A stretch of 64,000 nucleotides of DNA, from positions 1,310,667 through 1,374,666 of the forward strand of contig NZ_CM001844.1 in assembly GCF_000384965.1 (NCBI RefSeq). The letters run 5' to 3'. Below the pieces are notes generated by a model that worked only from the letters and a program-made list of their open reading frames with translations, was not told the origin of the DNA and ran no database searches. The stretch is from Bartonella bovis 91-4. Its GTDB lineage: Bacteria; Pseudomonadota; Alphaproteobacteria; Rhizobiales; Rhizobiaceae. Of this stretch, positions 1 to 9,658 are shown one piece after another (the stretch's first letter is position 1; each line of letters opens with the position of its first letter). The position numbers and the translations under genes were made by a program.

Positions 1-76
1 TTGGTTGAACCGAAAGCTTATTAACTTTAGACACTGATGTAGAAAGAGTATCACACAATTCATCAGTATTTATCAT
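1..76 (-). CDS. 5' end of a flagellar gene in the motD/fliK position (partial)
   Basis: An ATG at 76-74 lies two bases beyond the motC stop and opens a frame that stays open to the window edge (25 codons, beginning MINTDELCDTL). In rhizobia and Brucella the gene after motC is motD/fliK, the hook-length control protein, so position suggests that identity. The visible residues carry no recognisable domain. Close coupling to motC implies the same operon. Confidence 0.55.
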   Translation of the reverse strand, partial: MINTDELCDTLSTSVSKVNKLSVQP

Positions 77-78
77 AT

Positions 79-1371
79 CTATGTTCCCAATAATTTATCG
101 ACTTCGTCTATTTTTTCTTGTGCTTGCTTGATAAGCTGATCTATTTCTGCTGACTTAGAAAATGGAGCCTTTTGCTGCTTAACAGTTTTTTTCGACATTG
201 TCTCCTGCTCTTTTTGACTTTGTGATTGTGCAGAACTTTGTGTCTTAACTTCTCCTTGACCATCCACTAAAGAAGAAGTAACTCTTTGTGCCACAGCCTG
301 CGCAGCAATAAATAATAAGCGATCTTTTTTTGATAAATCTTTGTGTGAAATATTTTGTAACAACTGTTCTGCTTCATGTGCTTTTACAGAACTCGCTAAA
401 CTAGCCGCATAATAAAGGCGGACCGGCGCATCATTCACATCGAGTTCATGCGCTAATGTCAGAGCTTTTTGAGCACTCAATTGTGCCCTTTCCATACGCG
501 CCTCAAGCAACGCAGTGCGACTTACATCCATATATGCCATCAATTGTACCATCGGCGGTGCATATGAAATCAATTCCTCTAATTGTTGATCATCTAATTT
601 CTCATCAATTCGTGGCACAGCAATTCCAAACTCACGCCAAAAGTCTTTCGCATAAGGTGATTTTCCAAATCGACTTGCATAATTGCGTACTAATAAAGCC
701 AAAAGGTCTGTATTACCGAGAATCGTCGCAACCTTAATCTCACGACGAATTGCACTTTCTTCAAATAAAGTCCCCGGGGAAAGAAGCCTTACTTGATCTA
801 ATTGCTTCATAGCCCAAACAGGGTCTTTTATAATTGTATTACCAACCGTAGAAAGAACTATGGAAAAGAATAAAGCAGGCGGAATAGATTGAATATCTTC
901 ATCAGTTAACTTTGCAAAAGTGTTAAAAAAAACTTCTTGTTTATGAGACAGATAAGCCAAAACGCCAGTCATTATATTTTCTGCGATCACTCCTTGCCCA
1001 TAACTTTTTAAAATCATACGCACAACTGAAGGATTGCCACCATTAAAAAGGTAAATCAATAATGCATAAAGATTTTGCTCATCTTTCCAAACGTCAGGAT
1101 TAAAATTTAAAAATTTTTCACCAATCTCTCTTAAAAGTTGCGGCTGTTTTTGTAGTGCTTCCTCTTGGCCTGATACAATTTGATCTTGTAAATTTTGCAA
1201 AGAACGAACAAGCTGCATTGGATGAGACAAAACAGCTTTTGATCCGTGAGCCTTCTCATAAGAAGCTAATTCTTCTTTTTGTAAAGAAACCTCTGCTCTT
1301 TGTGCAAAAATCCCTTCTATAAATGTCACAAAAAACAAAAAACCAGCACCATATACCTTTTTCACAATCAC
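79..1371 (-). CDS. motC: MotC, periplasmic motility protein
   Basis: 430 residues starting at a GTG whose GTGA overlaps the motB stop (1368-1371), so translation is probably coupled. A short hydrophobic N-terminus ending near FAQ (about residue 23) looks like a signal peptide, consistent with a periplasmic protein. The rest is helical and ends in a Gln/Lys-rich coiled segment. In Sinorhizobium MotC binds MotB in the periplasm and is needed for stator function. The call rests on its place after motB plus the export signal and length typical of rhizobial MotC. No catalytic motif is expected. Confidence 0.85.
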   Translation of the reverse strand: MIVKKVYGAGFLFFVTFIEGIFAQRAEVSLQKEELASYEKAHGSKAVLSHPMQLVRSLQNLQDQIVSGQEEALQKQPQLLREIGEKFLNFNPDVWKDEQNLYALLIYLFNGGNPSVVRMILKSYGQGVIAENIMTGVLAYLSHKQEVFFNTFAKLTDEDIQSIPPALFFSIVLSTVGNTIIKDPVWAMKQLDQVRLLSPGTLFEESAIRREIKVATILGNTDLLALLVRNYASRFGKSPYAKDFWREFGIAVPRIDEKLDDQQLEELISYAPPMVQLMAYMDVSRTALLEARMERAQLSAQKALTLAHELDVNDAPVRLYYAASLASSVKAHEAEQLLQNISHKDLSKKDRLLFIAAQAVAQRVTSSLVDGQGEVKTQSSAQSQSQKEQETMSKKTVKQQKAPFSKSAEIDQLIKQAQEKIDEVDKLLGT

Positions 1372-2546
1372 GGTGTCTGTTCCTTTTGAGAAGCTGGTTC
1401 CATTTGTTTTGAATGTTTAGACAAGGCCTTTTTAAATGCAGGCATTTTCTGCGCATGATTAACATTTGGATCCCGTACAAAAATGGATATACGTCTATTT
1501 TCAGAAGCATAAGGATCTTGTTTGTTTTTTAAATCCCGATCTGCATAACCTTCAACACGCAAAATGCGTTTTTCATCCAAACCACCGCGCACTAACATAT
1601 AATAAGCCATCTGTGCACGTGATGTTGAAAGTTGCCAATTATCATGTGCTGCACTACGGTAAGGACGTGCATCAGTATGGCCACTAACCACTACATCCCC
1701 TGGATGCTTTGCAATAACTTTTGCCATACGATCAATAAATTCAACTGTTTGTGCCGCAGGAACAGATGAACCAACTTTAAACATTTCATACTCAGGCTGA
1801 TCCATCAATTCAATCATAACGCCTTCTCTAATTGGTACCACACTAGCGAACAAATGATTTTCATCAGCTATTTCTTTAATAAGGTCTTCGACTTCTTTTG
1901 CAAAATCACGTGATGCCTGAGAAGGAGCATTTTCCTGCGCAAGTTGTTGCTGTGCCTGACCTTCCTTCCAGTCTATTGTTTGTGCACTCAACGTATTATC
2001 AGATGCCGCATTTTTTTTCCAATAATGAGGTGAAAATGGATCATGGTAATCAGTGACTGGTAAATTCTCTTTTGCATCACCCTTGCTCTTACCAATAAGA
2101 GCTTCATGATTCCTATCTTTATTAGAAAGATCTTGCATATTTTGCTGTGATTGAACAATTTTTTCCAACCCGCTATAAGGATCACGCATTAATTCTGTTT
2201 CTTCTAAAAAAATAGGCTGAACACTTTCTGATTTGCTATCACCTCCACATGCCTGACCAACAGGACAAATTTTGTTCTCCTCACTATCATTTTTCTTCTT
2301 AATACTACGACTACTTGCTTGAGAATCCATAAGTTTGATTGGATTAAAATAACTTGCAATAGCTTCTTTAGTCTCTTCATCTTTTGCGTTAACAAGCCAC
2401 ATCACAAGAAAAAGTGCCATCATTGCTGTCATAAAATCAGCATAAGCAATTTTCCAAACACCCCCATGATGTTCGTCATGTTCGTCATGCCCCCCACGAC
2501 GAACAATAATAATTTCAGAGTGAGGCTGTCCATCATCAGATTTCAT
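1368..2546 (-). CDS. motB: MotB, flagellar stator protein
   Basis: 392 residues. A single membrane helix at about residues 32-52 carries the AYADFMTAMMA motif, in which Asp37 matches the essential proton-binding aspartate of MotB. The C-terminal third is an OmpA-like peptidoglycan-binding domain (VSGHTDARPY, then NWQLSTSRA, about residues 285-330). The long hydrophilic linker between them is typical of rhizobial MotB. It pairs with MotA, encoded separately at 26.3 kb, to form the proton channel that drives the motor. Its start overlaps the preceding gene by 4 bp (ATGA). Confidence 0.96.
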   Translation of the reverse strand: MKSDDGQPHSEIIIVRRGGHDEHDEHHGGVWKIAYADFMTAMMALFLVMWLVNAKDEETKEAIASYFNPIKLMDSQASSRSIKKKNDSEENKICPVGQACGGDSKSESVQPIFLEETELMRDPYSGLEKIVQSQQNMQDLSNKDRNHEALIGKSKGDAKENLPVTDYHDPFSPHYWKKNAASDNTLSAQTIDWKEGQAQQQLAQENAPSQASRDFAKEVEDLIKEIADENHLFASVVPIREGVMIELMDQPEYEMFKVGSSVPAAQTVEFIDRMAKVIAKHPGDVVVSGHTDARPYRSAAHDNWQLSTSRAQMAYYMLVRGGLDEKRILRVEGYADRDLKNKQDPYASENRRISIFVRDPNVNHAQKMPAFKKALSKHSKQMEPASQKEQTP

Positions 2547-3301
2547 TGAACCAACTCCTGCAACATCATTAATAATGGAGTCAGCTGTGTAGCGGTAACC
2601 ACACTACCGCGACGCAAACGTATCTCTGTACTGTTCGTTGACTTAAATTCAAATTTAGAAGCATCAAAACCCTTCTGTTTTTTGAGCTGTTCAAGCAGTT
2701 TTTCATTTCCTTCAAGAATTAAAGGCTGCCCTGCATCGATAACTTGATCTACCATTTTTGTAGCAAATTGCTGAAGCACCTCTTGTGTAATTTTTTCACC
2801 AATAAAGGCAGCAAGTACCTGCGCAATATCTTTAGAAACCCCTTGACGCAAATCAGCAAACCCTTCCATTAATTGACTGTGCATCTGAGCACCTAGAGTG
2901 TCAACTACACCTTGCTTGGCTGCTTCAATAGCTTTGGCATGCTCTTTTTCCATTTGCTGTTTTTCAGCCGCAAATTGTTTTTGCAACCTTTCTGTCGTTT
3001 CTTGCTCAACCTGATCAAAAGTCTTTTGTTCAGCAACTTTAAAATCGGCAGCATTATCAGAAGCAATATGGAGAGGCAACATTTCTTCCATATCTTCTTC
3101 TAAAAAATCAGTATCGGATAACAAAAATTCTTCATATTTCTCGCTATCACATGCCTGTTCACTTTCATCACTAAAAAGTAAAACCTCTGTGTCTTCATCT
3201 TCGTTGACAGATGAAAAATCACTCAAAAATGAAGCAAGCGTACCACTTGCTTCATTTTTTAATTCTTCACCTATCTTTTCCATTCCATTAATCGCTTCCA
3301 T
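2543..3301 (-). CDS. FliH-like flagellar export accessory protein (tentative)
   Basis: 252 residues, acidic at the N-terminus, then a Gln/Glu/Lys-rich coiled coil (about 85-125) and a mixed alpha/beta C-terminus. This layout is that of FliH/YscL, which holds the ATPase FliI at the export gate. No other gene in the window looks like FliH although fliI is present. It sits between fliF and motB, 21 bp after the fliF stop, with a 4-bp overlap into motB. I recognise the architecture rather than a signature motif, so a rhizobial flagellar protein of unknown role remains possible. Confidence 0.6.
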   Translation of the reverse strand: MEAINGMEKIGEELKNEASGTLASFLSDFSSVNEDEDTEVLLFSDESEQACDSEKYEEFLLSDTDFLEEDMEEMLPLHIASDNAADFKVAEQKTFDQVEQETTERLQKQFAAEKQQMEKEHAKAIEAAKQGVVDTLGAQMHSQLMEGFADLRQGVSKDIAQVLAAFIGEKITQEVLQQFATKMVDQVIDAGQPLILEGNEKLLEQLKKQKGFDASKFEFKSTNSTEIRLRRGSVVTATQLTPLLMMLQELVQ

Positions 3302-3322
3302 TCAACATCTCACTTTGCAAAT

Positions 3323-4990
3323 CTATGCGAGCTGTACAGTTGCATTGGTATCATTAACCCATTCGCGTAAAACCTCAGCAAAGCGTTGTTCATCTATTTC
3401 TACCATTTGCTCAAGGCGATTTTGAGGTGGTACACGCATACGATTGCGTAAATTGTTAAGTGTATCATCTTTCGCCCCCGCAATTCTACCAAATTCTCCA
3501 TTAGTGTTAGATTGATTTTCCAAAGCAGGCACATCTTCAAGGCCTGTTAGAGAATTTTCTTCAGCACTAAGAGCCTTTTGCCCCTCACGCATTTCACGCA
3601 TCAAAGGGCGCACACCTAAGAACAAAATTAACAAGACAGCAATAACCAAAGCCAATCCGTTAACGAAACTGGATAAATAACGTGATAATGATTTCCAAAT
3701 AGGCGTTTGTATAGGTGTTAAATCTTTATCAGAATAACCAATAAAATCAACTGCTGTAACATTGATAACATCACCACGTTTTGGATCAAGTCCTGCAGCT
3801 GTTGCCACCATCTGCTGAATACGATTAATTTCATCATTAATGAAACTTTCAGAATTTCCATTGTCGCCTTTTGCAAGAGCCAAACGTGCACGATCTACCA
3901 CAATGGCAACAGCTAACTTTTTCACGCTATAACCATCCTTAACAGTGGAAATAATCTTAGAGTTAATTTCATAATTAGTGGTTTCTTCACGACGGTCCTT
4001 TTTATCAGTTGACCGTTCTCCACCACCATTAGCAATTTCCTCTTGTGGAATGTTTTGTTCCACTCCAACAGCATCATTATTACGGCTATTTTGGCTATCA
4101 GCTTGATCACGCACAGAACGTATAGAACGCACAACCTGAGATTCCGGATCAAAAACAGTTTCATTGATCTGACGACGATCCGTATCCAAATCAACCTGCA
4201 CACTCGTTTGGAAGTGATCAAGACCAAGATAAGGTACTAATTGCTTACGAATATTAGCATCAATTTGCGATGCAACTTGTTGCTCAAGCAAAGCCATCTG
4301 AATAGAAGCCCCATTCGCCGCATCAACCCCAGAAGCCAACAACTGCCCCCGTGTATCCATAACCGTCACCGAACTTGCTTCAAGCGAAGGAACGGCCGCA
4401 GCTACTAATTGACGAATAGATTGAGCAGATTCGGCTGCAAAACCACCATCTGTACGTATTACAACAGAGGCTGTAGGCTTCTGATTAGCCTTACGGAATG
4501 ATCCTTTGTCTGGTAAAACAATATGAACGCGTGCAGCCTTTACACCTTGCACAACTTGAATTGTGCGAGCAATTTCACCTTCTAAAGCACGTTGGCGGGT
4601 AATCTCCTGCATAAAAGATGTCAACCCCAATGACCCCATATTATCAAACAATTCATACCCTGCATTATTTGATGTTGGAAGCCCTTTTTCCGCAAGAAAC
4701 ATTCGAGCCTTTTCCGCCTGCCCAACAGGAACTTGAATAGAACTTCCATCGGAAGAAACATCAAAAGCAATTCCCGTTTCGCCCAAAGCCACTCCCATAC
4801 GGTTCACATCATCACGAGAAAGGCCAATATAAAGTGTTTCATAAGAAGGACGCGTTAAATAAAAACTGGAAAATAAAATCGTTCCAAACAGCGTGATTCC
4901 AACTAGCCCAAGCGCAATAAGACGCTTTACCCCTAGTTTTTGAAGAGCCCGCCCCGAAGAAGAAAGAAAAGCCAAAAATTTATCAAGCAT
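3323..4990 (-). CDS. fliF: FliF, flagellar MS-ring protein
   Basis: 555 residues, the normal FliF length. A first membrane helix lies at about residues 25-47 and a second at about 443-465, bracketing the large periplasmic part with the ring-building motifs (ARVHIVLPDKGSF near residue 155, then the ASVVIRT strand). The C-terminal tail would contact the rotor protein FliG. FliF makes the membrane ring on which the motor and export apparatus assemble. It is the first gene of a minus-strand operon with the FliH-like gene, motB and motC; the ATG at 4990 fits the start of the family. Confidence 0.97.
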   Translation of the reverse strand: MLDKFLAFLSSSGRALQKLGVKRLIALGLVGITLFGTILFSSFYLTRPSYETLYIGLSRDDVNRMGVALGETGIAFDVSSDGSSIQVPVGQAEKARMFLAEKGLPTSNNAGYELFDNMGSLGLTSFMQEITRQRALEGEIARTIQVVQGVKAARVHIVLPDKGSFRKANQKPTASVVIRTDGGFAAESAQSIRQLVAAAVPSLEASSVTVMDTRGQLLASGVDAANGASIQMALLEQQVASQIDANIRKQLVPYLGLDHFQTSVQVDLDTDRRQINETVFDPESQVVRSIRSVRDQADSQNSRNNDAVGVEQNIPQEEIANGGGERSTDKKDRREETTNYEINSKIISTVKDGYSVKKLAVAIVVDRARLALAKGDNGNSESFINDEINRIQQMVATAAGLDPKRGDVINVTAVDFIGYSDKDLTPIQTPIWKSLSRYLSSFVNGLALVIAVLLILFLGVRPLMREMREGQKALSAEENSLTGLEDVPALENQSNTNGEFGRIAGAKDDTLNNLRNRMRVPPQNRLEQMVEIDEQRFAEVLREWVNDTNATVQLA

Positions 4991-5434
4991 ACAGTTGCAC
5001 CATTTTTGTTGAGAAAAAACATTTCGAACTAAAGAAAGACAACTTTTCTATAGCTATTTATCTACTCCCTTACCCTAAAATTATAAAACATAAAACTTGC
5101 GCGAAAATGACGCCCACTCTCAACAAAAAAATTTCATGATACCCATTGATTATTATTTTAAAATATTACGTTTATAGTAATATTATTTTTTGATAAAAAA
5201 ATAAGTTAAAAAATTAACCTTTACACTATATTTATGAATACAATACAATTATACATAAATACAATATGATTTTTACATATAAACAATATGTATTTTACTA
5301 TAATTTTATCTTTAAATATGTAAAATTATTTTTTCCTTTACATATAAATCGTAATAAAATATTTATTGTAATAAAATATTTATTGTTCTCAAATAATCCA
5401 TCTGTGTCCTTCTTATAAGCGGGGAGGGTTCTGT
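4991..5434. other. AT-rich divergent intergenic region between fliF and the first autotransporter
   Basis: 444 bp without a coding frame. It must hold the divergent promoters of fliF and the autotransporter. It is extremely AT-rich and includes the tandem 17-bp repeat at 5351-5384. I could not pick a convincing -35/-10 pair because many weak matches exist. Confidence 0.5.
5351..5384. repeat. Tandem 17-bp repeat, two exact copies
   Basis: The unit GTAATAAAATATTTATT occurs at 5351-5367 and again directly at 5368-5384. Each copy is nearly palindromic around AAATATTT. It lies about 80 bp before the autotransporter start, a place where a regulator site or curved DNA would act. Confidence 0.7.
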
Positions 5435-8400
5435 ATGGGGTTTATAAGTAAGGAAAGTATTATGCATAAAAAGTCCCTTTTATTGTCCACAGCAACTGCA
5501 GCTATTGTATTAGCTAGTGCTCATTTTAATGTGCATGCGGAAACTCTCAGTACTACTGATGGTAAAACAGCAACAGTTTCTGGTCAGAAATATGAAGCTG
5601 CAAAAGAAGATGGAAGCGCTGTTAGTGCGACAACAGGTGGTAAAATCGATGGCACCAATTTAACTCTGACAGGTACAAGTGACAACAAGAAAGGAACTGG
5701 TGCAAGCGCTAGTGGCTCTGGAAGCGTGATTGATTTGAAGGGTGAAACAACCATTAAAGATGCTGCGACTGGCCTTAAAGTAGAAGACAGTGGTAAGATC
5801 ACAATGACTGGCGGCTCTATTAATACGTCTGACACAGCAGTGGAAGCTAAAGATAAAGGTACCGTAAATTTAAATGGTAATGTAATAATTGATTCTCAGA
5901 ATGTTGGGTTGTCTGCAAAAAAAGAAGCCCAAATTACAATGACTAGCGGCCTTATTAAAGCAACTGGTGTAGCAGTATCTGCTACAGATAAGGGTGTTGT
6001 TATATTAAACGATGTGTTAATCGGATCTGATAAACAAGGGTTGTATGCAGAAGGTGGGGCGCACATCACAATGAATGGTGGTTATATTGATGCAGGTAAA
6101 GGTGATGATCTTTTTGATGTAAAAAGCGATAATACTATTATAGCTGTAGAAGCTAAAGATAAGAGCGTTATCACTTTAAACGACGTTGAAAAAATCATAT
6201 CTGATGGCGTTGGATTGTTTGCGCAAGGTGAAAATACGATAATCACAATGAATGGTGGTATTATTAGTGTAGCTACAACAGCAGCAGAAGCTAAAAATAA
6301 GGGTACCATCAACTTAAACAAAGTAGCAGTTGAGTCTGGAGATCGCGGGTTGTTCGCGCATAAAGAAGCACAAATCACAATGAATGGTGGTTCTATTGAT
6401 GCAAACGTAGCAGTAAAAGCTCAATACAACAGTACTGTTACATTAAACGATGCTGTAACAATCAAAGCTGAAAATAAGGGTTTATCTGCAGATAAAGAAG
6501 CGCAAATCACAATGAATGGCGGTTCTATCGATGCAGGTAAAACGGCTGTAGAAGCTGTAGATAAAAGTGTTGTAAAATTAAACAATGGTGTAAACATCAC
6601 GTCTAAAGATATTGGATTAGTCGCTAAAAATGAAGGGCACATCATAATGAATGGTGGTTCTATCGCAGCAGATAAAACAGCAGTCAAGAGTAAGGATAAA
6701 GGTCTTATCGAGCTTAATAATGTAAAAGTCACGTCTAAAGATATTGGACTATTTGCAGAAGATGAGAAGACAAAAATCACAATGAATGGTGGTTCTATCG
6801 ATGCAGATGAAATGGCTGTAAAAGCTGAAGACAAGAGCACTGTTGAATTAAATAATGTAAAAGTCACGTCTAAAGATGTTGGACTATTTGCAGAAAATGA
6901 GAAGACAAAAATCACAATGAATGGTGGTTCTATCGATGCAGATGAAATGGCTGTAGAAGCTACAGACAAGAGCACTATTGAATTAAATAATGTAAAAGTC
7001 ACGTCTAAAATTGGACTATACGCAGAAGGTGAACAAACACAAATTACAATGACGGGAGGAAAGGTTACTGCAATAGCAGGAGATCCTGATACACTGAGTG
7101 GTATCGCCTTTTTAGTAAAAGATGGAGGGAAAATTGATATTACCAGTGTTTCTGCAACAGCAGATAAAGTTGGTTTAGAATTATCCAACACAAAAAATAA
7201 AGGTAATGACGTCAGTTTCACCAATACAAAACTTATTGTTAAAAATGGTGTTGGTATTTATCTTGCTAACTTTCTTGTCGATGGGGAAGAAGATCTTCGA
7301 GAACAGGACCAGTTTTCTACATCATCTGAAGAGTTTGATAATAATATCACACTTAAAAATTCTGAAATTCGTGCTGATGTTTTACTATCGGCCACAGAAG
7401 AAGCTAAAGCTACTCTAACCGCAGATCATTCTATCTTAGAAGGTCGTGTAGGTGTTGGAGAAAAAGATAATATAATCTTTAATCTTAACGATGGTTCTCA
7501 ATGGATTTTAAAGGCCAGTAAAGCAGAAAAGGATCATGATGATCAGCTTCTTGATATAGACAAAAGATCCCGCTCTGATATTTCTGTACTTAATCTTAAT
7601 GATAGTTCCATTGTTTTTGATGGTCCAACAGAAGATCATTATCAGACATTGCAAGTAGGGTCTGGAACACCTGGTACTAAAGCAGTCTATAACGCAAAAG
7701 GTAATGCGAAACTCTACCTAAATGCTGAATGGAGTGATGGTAAAAAAATAGGTGAACAAAAAGCTGACCATCTGCTCATTAATGGTGATGTATCAGGATC
7801 AACAACAGTGTATGTTAACGTTAAAGGAAATGCTACAGATGCAACTGGTTCTCTCCCTTGGAATGAACGTGGGATTTCTCTGATCCAAGTCTCTGGAAAA
7901 GCAGAAGAAAATTCTTTCAAATTAGCGAATGGTTATACTACACTTGGTGGTTCACCTTACAAATATACATTGAATGCTTATGGGCCAGAATCGAGCAAAG
8001 GCTCAGCTAGTACTGACCAAATATTATTTGAGAAAGAGCCAGTTGTAGATGATCAAAATATCCGTAATGAAAACAATAAAGGTGATGATTTCTGGGATTT
8101 CCGTCTACAAAATCAATATCTTGCCAACTCAAACGTAAAGGCTCTTGTGCCACAAATGGCAAACTATTTGGTGATGCCGAGTGCTTTATTTTCCGCTGGT
8201 TTTACTGATATTGAAAATCAAAATGCTTTCTTAACCGATATCCGGATAGCAATGCCACAGGAAATGCAAAATGGTAAGAAGAATCCTTTCTTCCTATCTT
8301 CTTATGGAAGTAAAACGACCTTATCATCTAACCACACTGCTCTCGAATATGGCTATGGAGCTGATATCGGCTATGCTGCACTGCAAACAGGTGTTGCATT

Positions 8401-9106
8401 AGCTGCATTGGAAAACCAAAATGTCTCCTCATACTTCGGGCTTTTAGGAACGTACGGAAAGTTGTCTTTCACACCACAAAATATGGCAGATGTTGACAAA
8501 ACTGCACTTGAAAAATGGGGTATTACAGCTTTCAGTAGTGTACAGCATAATGATGGGGTGTACTTAAATGCGCTCTTATCCTATGGCTTCCTGAAAGGAA
8601 ATGTCTCTAATGCCATCATTGGTCGTACTGCAAAATTAGACGATGCAAACACATGGAGTGCATCTGCTACTCTGGGTAAAAAACTAGCAACCAGTGTTGA
8701 AGGCTTGGTATTTGAACCACAGGTACAGATTGCTTATCAAAAATTGCTGTTTAACAGTATTCAAGATGCCGATAACTTTAAGGTAGATATGGGTAATCCT
8801 CATCAGTGGGCTGTTCGTATGGGTGGACGTTTAACTAAAAATGTTAGCCGTGTCGAAGATGGTCATATCTTTTCCTTCTATGGTAAAATGAACCTTATTA
8901 GTACTTTTGGCGATGAAGGAACAATTCGCGTCGGTGATGACTTCCGTCTTGATCCTATGGGATCAGCAATTGAAGGAGGAATAGGTGTTAATGCGCAACT
9001 ATTCCAAAATATCGCACTCCATGGAGATATTAGCTATAAGCAAAAGCTTCAAAAAGCTGGTATATCTGGAACAACTCTCTCAGGGGGATTAAAGTATCAT
9101 TTCTAA
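5435..9106 (+). CDS. Iba-type autotransporter adhesin with repetitive passenger
   Basis: The first ATG gives 1223 residues. The ATG at 5462 is the better start: it has AAGGAAAG just upstream and begins with a clean signal peptide (MHKKSLLL to VHAET), leaving 1214 residues. Residues about 110-530 consist of repeats of roughly 44 residues with the core ITMNGGSIDA, then LNNVKVTSKD and GLFAE, which should fold as a beta-helix. The last 330 or so residues form the autotransporter barrel and end in the aromatic YHF. This is the layout of the inducible Bartonella autotransporters (Iba). It would be secreted through its own barrel and displayed on the surface. It lies inside the flagellar cluster, followed by a strong terminator. 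Confidence 0.9.
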   Translation: MGFISKESIMHKKSLLLSTATAAIVLASAHFNVHAETLSTTDGKTATVSGQKYEAAKEDGSAVSATTGGKIDGTNLTLTGTSDNKKGTGASASGSGSVIDLKGETTIKDAATGLKVEDSGKITMTGGSINTSDTAVEAKDKGTVNLNGNVIIDSQNVGLSAKKEAQITMTSGLIKATGVAVSATDKGVVILNDVLIGSDKQGLYAEGGAHITMNGGYIDAGKGDDLFDVKSDNTIIAVEAKDKSVITLNDVEKIISDGVGLFAQGENTIITMNGGIISVATTAAEAKNKGTINLNKVAVESGDRGLFAHKEAQITMNGGSIDANVAVKAQYNSTVTLNDAVTIKAENKGLSADKEAQITMNGGSIDAGKTAVEAVDKSVVKLNNGVNITSKDIGLVAKNEGHIIMNGGSIAADKTAVKSKDKGLIELNNVKVTSKDIGLFAEDEKTKITMNGGSIDADEMAVKAEDKSTVELNNVKVTSKDVGLFAENEKTKITMNGGSIDADEMAVEATDKSTIELNNVKVTSKIGLYAEGEQTQITMTGGKVTAIAGDPDTLSGIAFLVKDGGKIDITSVSATADKVGLELSNTKNKGNDVSFTNTKLIVKNGVGIYLANFLVDGEEDLREQDQFSTSSEEFDNNITLKNSEIRADVLLSATEEAKATLTADHSILEGRVGVGEKDNIIFNLNDGSQWILKASKAEKDHDDQLLDIDKRSRSDISVLNLNDSSIVFDGPTEDHYQTLQVGSGTPGTKAVYNAKGNAKLYLNAEWSDGKKIGEQKADHLLINGDVSGSTTVYVNVKGNATDATGSLPWNERGISLIQVSGKAEENSFKLANGYTTLGGSPYKYTLNAYGPESSKGSASTDQILFEKEPVVDDQNIRNENNKGDDFWDFRLQNQYLANSNVKALVPQMANYLVMPSALFSAGFTDIENQNAFLTDIRIAMPQEMQNGKKNPFFLSSYGSKTTLSSNHTALEYGYGADIGYAALQTGVALAALENQNVSSYFGLLGTYGKLSFTPQNMADVDKTALEKWGITAFSSVQHNDGVYLNALLSYGFLKGNVSNAIIGRTAKLDDANTWSASATLGKKLATSVEGLVFEPQVQIAYQKLLFNSIQDADNFKVDMGNPHQWAVRMGGRLTKNVSRVEDGHIFSFYGKMNLISTFGDEGTIRVGDDFRLDPMGSAIEGGIGVNAQLFQNIALHGDISYKQKLQKAGISGTTLSGGLKYHF
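5791..7060 (+). repeat. Passenger-domain repeat array of the first autotransporter
   Basis: About nine imperfect in-frame units of around 130-135 bp, each marked by ATCACAATGAATGGTGG. The units around 6773-6907 and 6908-7040 are almost identical over 130 bp, whereas the earlier ones have diverged. This indicates recent expansion at the 3' end of the array. Confidence 0.85.
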
Positions 9107-9131
9107 AATAATACTAATATTCACTTTGATT

Positions 9132-9162
9132 AAAAAGGCAGCACAACATGCTGCCTTTTTTG
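9132..9162 (+). terminator. Rho-independent terminator after the first autotransporter
   Basis: A perfect stem of AAAAAGGCAGCA and TGCTGCCTTTTT around a five-base loop, ending in a T run, starts 25 bp after the stop codon. Confidence 0.88.
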
Positions 9163-9279
9163 TATGCTAAAGTGTTTACTTTATCGCACAAGAACTGCAC
9201 TACCAAAAAGAAGAATCTTTTATTTCTGGAAAAAAATGAATACACAATGTTGTTGTGATTAACGATTAAAAGTGCCTAA

Positions 9280-9531
9280 CATTAACAGTTGCAACTATTC
9301 TCTCTATGGTCAACTCAACCCTATCAAAACTCTTGGCAATGATACAACAATATAGCTGATAGTAGCCGTTCCCTTTCACCTTTTATAAGATCTACATTAA
9401 AAAAGAGCAAAATTAATACACAGTGGTGCGTTCAAAATATCACACTCTATAGGAATATTAATTATCAACAAAAGTTTCAAAAAGCCGGTTTATTCGGATA
9501 TTTTTTAAGAGCATTGTGCTATCGTTTTTAA
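9280..9531 (+). pseudogene. Decayed C-terminal end of another autotransporter barrel
   Basis: No open frame spans this piece, but two stretches translate to barrel-like sequence. Around 9297-9353 one frame reads YGQLNPIKTLGNDTTI, matching SFYGKLNLI and STFGDEGTI of the neighbours. From 9412 to the TAA at 9529-9531 another reads VQNITLY, NYQQKFQKAGL and LCYRF, matching the last 40 residues of the intact genes. The two parts are in different frames, so this is a relic of a fourth copy. Confidence 0.75.
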
Positions 9532-9658
9532 AATATGTTTATATCTTTAAATAATAAAACATATATTGTGTTTTTTATACTTTACATAAAATACAGAATA
9601 AGTTAAACGCTTTTTAAAAGACTTTAAGGGGAAAGAATGAATACTTAAGGGTATATAG
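9532..9658 (+). repeat. Intergenic leader copy 1, repeated before the third autotransporter
   Basis: The segment from ATGTTTATATCTTTAAATAA through ACTTAAGGGTAT to the start codon recurs at 11999-12117 with few changes. It carries the ribosome binding site AAGGG and probably the promoter of the second autotransporter. It directly follows the decayed barrel, just as copy 2 follows the intact one. Confidence 0.85.

Noticed and set aside
5435..5461. Upstream ATG as start of the first autotransporter
   Set aside because: It would place nine polar residues before a complete signal peptide; the ATG at 5462 has its own ribosome binding site.
5791..7060. CRISPR-like regular repeats
   Set aside because: The units are coding, in frame, about 135 bp and without distinct spacers; they are protein repeats.
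6421..7224. A 267-codon frame antisense to the first autotransporter
   Set aside because: It mirrors the repeat array on the other strand; repeats without stops create long shadow frames.
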